The notes under the pieces were generated by a model. It made no database searches. It was not told the origin of the DNA and saw nothing but the letters and a program-made list of their open reading frames with translations. A stretch of DNA of 64,000 bases from Pseudomonas anguilliseptica (GTDB taxonomy: Bacteria; Pseudomonadota; Gammaproteobacteria; Pseudomonadales; Pseudomonadaceae): contig NZ_FNSC01000001.1 in NCBI RefSeq assembly GCF_900105355.1, positions 3,410,001 through 3,474,000 on the forward strand, in the 5' to 3' direction. Shown piece by piece: positions 60,748 to 64,000 of this stretch (position 1 is the stretch's first letter; each line of letters opens with the position of its first letter). The position numbers and the translations under genes were made by a program.

Positions 60748-61613
60748 GTGCTGTCGCGGCAATGCGTTTGCCTGAGCATGTCGACCTGAGCGGTTTTATC
60801 AGTCTGCTGCAGCGTTTGCAGGTGCCGCACCGGGTTGCGGAAGAGGCGGGTGAGCAGGTGCTCTGGGTGCCCGGCGAGCAATTGGCCGATCAGGTGCGTG
60901 AACTCTATGGCCGTTACCCACAAGGCGATACCAAGGTGGGAGTTGAGTCGCTACAGGCTTCAGTCGATGCGGCTCCAAGTTTTGTCCAGCAGTTGAACAG
61001 CAGTCGCATGACCGCTGTTGTTCTGGCGCTAAGCTTTATTGCCGCGGCCATCACCTTGCTGGGTGACAATCTGACGGCGGTGAGCTGGCTGAGTTTTGTC
61101 GACTACCGCGTGCAGGGCGATTACATCTACTTCAGCTACCTCAGCGACACACTGGCCAGCGGTCAGTGGTGGCGGTTACTGGCGCCGATGCTGATCCATT
61201 TCGGTATTCTCCATCTGGCGATGAACAGTCTGTGGTACTGGGAGCTGGGTCGGCGGATCGAGGCGCGTCAGGGTGCCGTGATGCTCTTGGGGCTGACGCT
61301 ACTGTTTAGCCTCGCGGCCAATTTCGCCCAATACCTGCATGCTGGCCCATCGCTGTTTGGCGGCCTGTCCGGGGTGCTGTATGGCTTACTTGGGCATTGC
61401 TGGATCTTCCAGCGCCTGGCACCGACACCCGCCTATAGGCTGCCGCCTGGTGTATTGGTGATGATGCTGGCGTGGCTGCTGATCTGCATGACCGGCGTCT
61501 TTGAGCTGCTGCAATTCGGCGCTATTGCCAACGCGGCGCATGTCGGCGGTCTGTTGGCTGGTTGTCTGACCGGACTGCTGGGTGGCGTGCTGGCGCGTCG
61601 GCGACACAGTTAG
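60744..61613 (+). CDS. rhomboid family intramembrane serine protease
   Basis: A 289-residue protein with an N-terminal cytoplasmic domain (about 1–90), then six membrane spans. Ser209 in GGLSGVLYGLLGH and His266 in NAAHVGGLLAG form the catalytic dyad. HFGILHLAMNSLWYWELG carries the conserved HxxxN and WR-type loop. It cleaves membrane proteins within the bilayer. Substrates are unknown. Confidence 0.93.
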   Translation: MSAVAAMRLPEHVDLSGFISLLQRLQVPHRVAEEAGEQVLWVPGEQLADQVRELYGRYPQGDTKVGVESLQASVDAAPSFVQQLNSSRMTAVVLALSFIAAAITLLGDNLTAVSWLSFVDYRVQGDYIYFSYLSDTLASGQWWRLLAPMLIHFGILHLAMNSLWYWELGRRIEARQGAVMLLGLTLLFSLAANFAQYLHAGPSLFGGLSGVLYGLLGHCWIFQRLAPTPAYRLPPGVLVMMLAWLLICMTGVFELLQFGAIANAAHVGGLLAGCLTGLLGGVLARRRHS

Positions 61614-61658
61614 TTGTTGTTCAGGCTGGTAAACTGCCACTTTGCATTTGGAGGCGCC

Positions 61659-61922
61659 ATGTCGTCCTTTCTCGAAGCGATTGAAAACATCACCCCTGAG
61701 ATCTACCAGAGCCTCAAGCTGGCCGTGGAAATCGGTAAATGGCCCGATGGCCGCAAGCTGACCCAGGAGCAGAAGGAGCTGACCTTGCAGGCGCTGATTG
61801 CCTGGGAGATCCACAACCTGCCGGAAGAAGAGCGTATCGGCTATATGGGCCCGCAGGAGTGCAGCTCCAAGTCAGAGCCGATCCCCAATCTGTTGTTCAA
61901 GTCCTCGGATACCCTGCACTGA
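61659..61922 (+). CDS. YeaC-like DUF1315 protein
   Basis: An 87-residue protein of the DUF1315 family: TPEIYQSLKLAVEIGKWPDGRKLT, then ALIAWEIHNLPEEERIGYM. TTGGAGG lies 6 bases before ATG 61659. The function is unknown. Its stop overlaps the start of the DUF2797 gene by one base, as in other pseudomonads. Confidence 0.9.
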   Translation: MSSFLEAIENITPEIYQSLKLAVEIGKWPDGRKLTQEQKELTLQALIAWEIHNLPEEERIGYMGPQECSSKSEPIPNLLFKSSDTLH

Positions 61923-62758
61923 TGAGCGAGTTGGCCCGTGGTGCCCTGAGCAAAATGGCGGCGCAGCTGGATGCGCCTGTGCAATACAGCTTTCGCCTAG
62001 GCGATGAGTTGTTGCCGGTCAACCCGCTGATCGGCAAGACCCTGCGCCTGGAGTTCCTCTGCGCCATTCACTGCACGCATTGCGGGCGCAAAACCAAGAG
62101 CAGCTTCAGTCAGGGCTATTGCTACCCCTGCATGCAGAAGCTGGCGCAGTGCGATGTCTGCATCATGAGCCCCGAGCGTTGCCACTATGAGGCCGGCACC
62201 TGTCGCGAGCCGAGCTGGGGCGAGCAGTTCTGCATGACCGATCATGTGGTCTACCTGGCCAACTCCAGCGGTGTCAAAGTCGGCATCACCCGCGCCACGC
62301 AGATTCCTACACGCTGGATCGACCAGGGCGCAACCCAGGCGCTGCCGATTCTGCGGGTGGCCACACGCCAGCAGTCCGGCTTTGTTGAAGACCTGCTGCG
62401 TAGCCAGGTGGCGGATAAAACCAACTGGCGTGCGCTGCTCAAGGGTGATGCCGCACCGGTCGACCTGCTCACTGTGCGCGATCAGCTGTTTGCCAGTTGC
62501 AGCAGCGGGCTCACCGAGTTGCAGCGGCGCTTCGGCATCCAGGCCATTCAGTCGCTCAGCGATCAGCCGGTGGTGCAGATCAGCTATCCGATTGAGGCTT
62601 ATCCGGCGAAGATCACCAGCTTCAACCTGGACAAGAACCCGCTGGCCGAAGGCACCTTGCTGGGCATCAAGGGCCAGTACCTGATGTTCGACACCGGCGT
62701 GATTAATATCCGCAAATACACCGCTTACCAGCTGGCCGTCCACGAACTGGCCGCCTGA
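61922..62758 (+). CDS. DUF2797 zinc-finger protein
   Basis: A 278-residue protein with a cluster of cysteines at about 47–100 (CTHC, CYPC, CDVC, and further single Cys), suggesting two zinc sites. A segment with GIY-YIG-like flavour follows ([20 protein letters not shown], then [10 protein letters not shown]). The C-terminal domain is of mixed strands. The function is unknown; a nucleic-acid role is plausible from the zinc sites and GIY-YIG resemblance. Confidence 0.88.
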   Translation: MSELARGALSKMAAQLDAPVQYSFRLGDELLPVNPLIGKTLRLEFLCAIHCTHCGRKTKSSFSQGYCYPCMQKLAQCDVCIMSPERCHYEAGTCREPSWGEQFCMTDHVVYLANSSGVKVGITRATQIPTRWIDQGATQALPILRVATRQQSGFVEDLLRSQVADKTNWRALLKGDAAPVDLLTVRDQLFASCSSGLTELQRRFGIQAIQSLSDQPVVQISYPIEAYPAKITSFNLDKNPLAEGTLLGIKGQYLMFDTGVINIRKYTAYQLAVHELAA

Positions 62759-62813
62759 GTTACTTATTCGCGAACCCGGCGCCCGCGCGCCGCAGAAAAA
62801 AGGGCCACAAGCC

Positions 62814-64000
62814 ATGCGCACCGAACAGCCGAAGATGATCTACCTCAAGGACTACCAGGCCCCGGATTATCTGATTGATGAAACGCACCTGACCTTCGAG
62901 TTGTTCGAGGATCACACCCTGGTGCATGCGCAACTGGTGATGCGCCGCAATCCGGCTGCCGGCAGCGGCTTGCCGCCGCTGGTGCTGGATGGTCAGCAGT
63001 TGGAGCTGCTCAGTGTGGCGCTGGATGACCGCGAACTGAGTGCCGGCGATTACCAGCTGAGCGACAGTCATCTGACCTTGCAGCCAATCGCGGCCAGCTT
63101 TGTGATCGACAGCAGCGTGCGCATCCACCCGGAAAGCAACACCGCGCTGGAAGGGTTGTACAAGTCCAGCGGCATGTTCTGCACTCAGTGCGAGGCCGAG
63201 GGCTTCCGCAAGATCACCTACTACCTTGACCGCCCGGATGTGATGAGCAAGTTCACCACCACCCTGAGCGCGGCGCAGCATGACTACCCTGTTTTGCTGT
63301 CCAACGGGAACCTGATTGCTAGCGGCAGTGAAGAGGGTGGCCGGCACTGGGCGGCCTGGGAAGATCCGTTTATGAAACCGGCCTACCTGTTCGCCTTGGT
63401 CGCCGGTGACCTCTGGTGTGTGGAAGATAGCTTCACCACTATGAGCAACCGCGACGTGGCGCTGCGCATCTATGTCGAGCCGGAAAACATCGACAAATGC
63501 CAGCACGCCATGGACAGCCTAAAGAAATCCATGAGGTGGGACGAGGAGGTGTACGGTCGCGAATACGACCTGGACATCTTTATGATCGTCGCGGTCAACG
63601 ACTTCAACATGGGCGCCATGGAAAACAAGGGCCTGAATATCTTCAACTCCAGCTGCGTGCTGGCCAAGGCCGAAACCGCTACCGACGCTGCGCACCAGCG
63701 CGTCGAAGCGGTTGTCGCTCACGAATACTTCCACAATTGGTCGGGCAACCGCGTGACCTGTCGCGACTGGTTCCAGCTGTCGCTCAAGGAAGGCTTTACC
63801 GTGTTCCGCGATGCCGAGTTCAGCGCCGATATGCACTCGCGTACGGTCAAGCGCATCGAGGACGTAGCCTATCTGCGCACCCATCAGTTCGCCGAAGATG
63901 CGGGTCCGATGGCCCACCCCGTGCGCCCGGATGCCTTTATGGAGATTTCCAACTTCTACACCCTGACGGTGTACGAGAAAGGCTCGGAAGTGGTGCGCAT
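62814..64000 (+). CDS. pepN: aminopeptidase N, 5' part
   Basis: The first 395 codons of the M1 metallopeptidase; the gene runs off the right edge. The substrate-anchoring exopeptidase motif GAMEN lies at 267–271. The zinc site is His303, Glu304, His307 (HEYFHNW) with Glu326 as third ligand after the standard 18-residue spacing. It removes N-terminal amino acids from peptides in the cytoplasm. The N-terminus ([21 protein letters not shown]) is that of the bacterial PepN type. Confidence 0.96.
   Translation, partial: MRTEQPKMIYLKDYQAPDYLIDETHLTFELFEDHTLVHAQLVMRRNPAAGSGLPPLVLDGQQLELLSVALDDRELSAGDYQLSDSHLTLQPIAASFVIDSSVRIHPESNTALEGLYKSSGMFCTQCEAEGFRKITYYLDRPDVMSKFTTTLSAAQHDYPVLLSNGNLIASGSEEGGRHWAAWEDPFMKPAYLFALVAGDLWCVEDSFTTMSNRDVALRIYVEPENIDKCQHAMDSLKKSMRWDEEVYGREYDLDIFMIVAVNDFNMGAMENKGLNIFNSSCVLAKAETATDAAHQRVEAVVAHEYFHNWSGNRVTCRDWFQLSLKEGFTVFRDAEFSADMHSRTVKRIEDVAYLRTHQFAEDAGPMAHPVRPDAFMEISNFYTLTVYEKGSEVVR

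Overview
The window is a chromosomal segment of a Pseudomonas-type gammaproteobacterium. The gene order asd – asd paralogue – fimV – truA – trpF – accD – folC – SPOR gene – cvpA – purF – metZ, then a complete xcp-type type II secretion cluster, fadH, nadK, a rhomboid gene and pepN is, from memory, the conserved block around PA3117–PA3083 of P. aeruginosa. No search was run, so family names rest on motifs, length and context.

Bases 1 to about 20,035 are most of a Mu-like transposable prophage of the BcepMu layout. Two divergent transcription units leave a control region at 11.26–11.36 kb. Leftward lie a repressor, two accessory genes, a lysis cassette (endolysin, holin, nested Rz/Rz1), a DksA-like zinc-finger protein, the packaging genes (small and large terminase, portal), head morphogenesis genes, protease and major capsid, running off the left edge. 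Rightward lie a Ner/gp16-like regulator, DNA-binding proteins, the DDE transposase, its MuB-like ATPase, several small early genes, GemA and a Mor activator. The transposase carries a 7-bp tandem duplication that shifts its C-terminus, and a DUF2786 gene has lost its middle, so the prophage is probably damaged. A likely prophage terminus (TG...CA, with transposase-site-like repeats) ends at 20,035. An IS5-family element (20,047–21,238, 4-bp CTAA target duplication) sits 11 bp beyond it.

From 21.3 to 34.6 kb are housekeeping genes for amino-acid, fatty-acid, folate and purine synthesis, plus the polar hub protein FimV. From 34.9 to 40.4 kb a LAL-type LuxR regulator precedes a large animal-type haem peroxidase. 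This enzyme has the Tyr-x-x-His of cyclooxygenase-type dioxygenases and a C-terminal region resembling part of a catalase, a fusion that is the most interesting protein here. From 40.5 to 50.7 kb is the secretion cluster: gspD and gspC leftward, gspE to gspM rightward with 4-bp overlaps.

The rest holds a tRNA-Val/Asp/Asp operon with a clear promoter and terminator, an AraC regulator, fadH, an NTF2-like protein, a coiled-coil protein, a truncated PLP-enzyme pseudogene, DUF1853, nadK, a phosphoesterase, a rhomboid protease, two small conserved genes and the 5' part of pepN.

Regulatory signals not explained by genes include three copies of CTTTTAATNNNNTTTAAAG (two at prophage late-operon starts, one inside a CDS), a 13-bp palindrome repeated in two reading frames of that same CDS, and an operator filling the spacer of the prophage early promoter.
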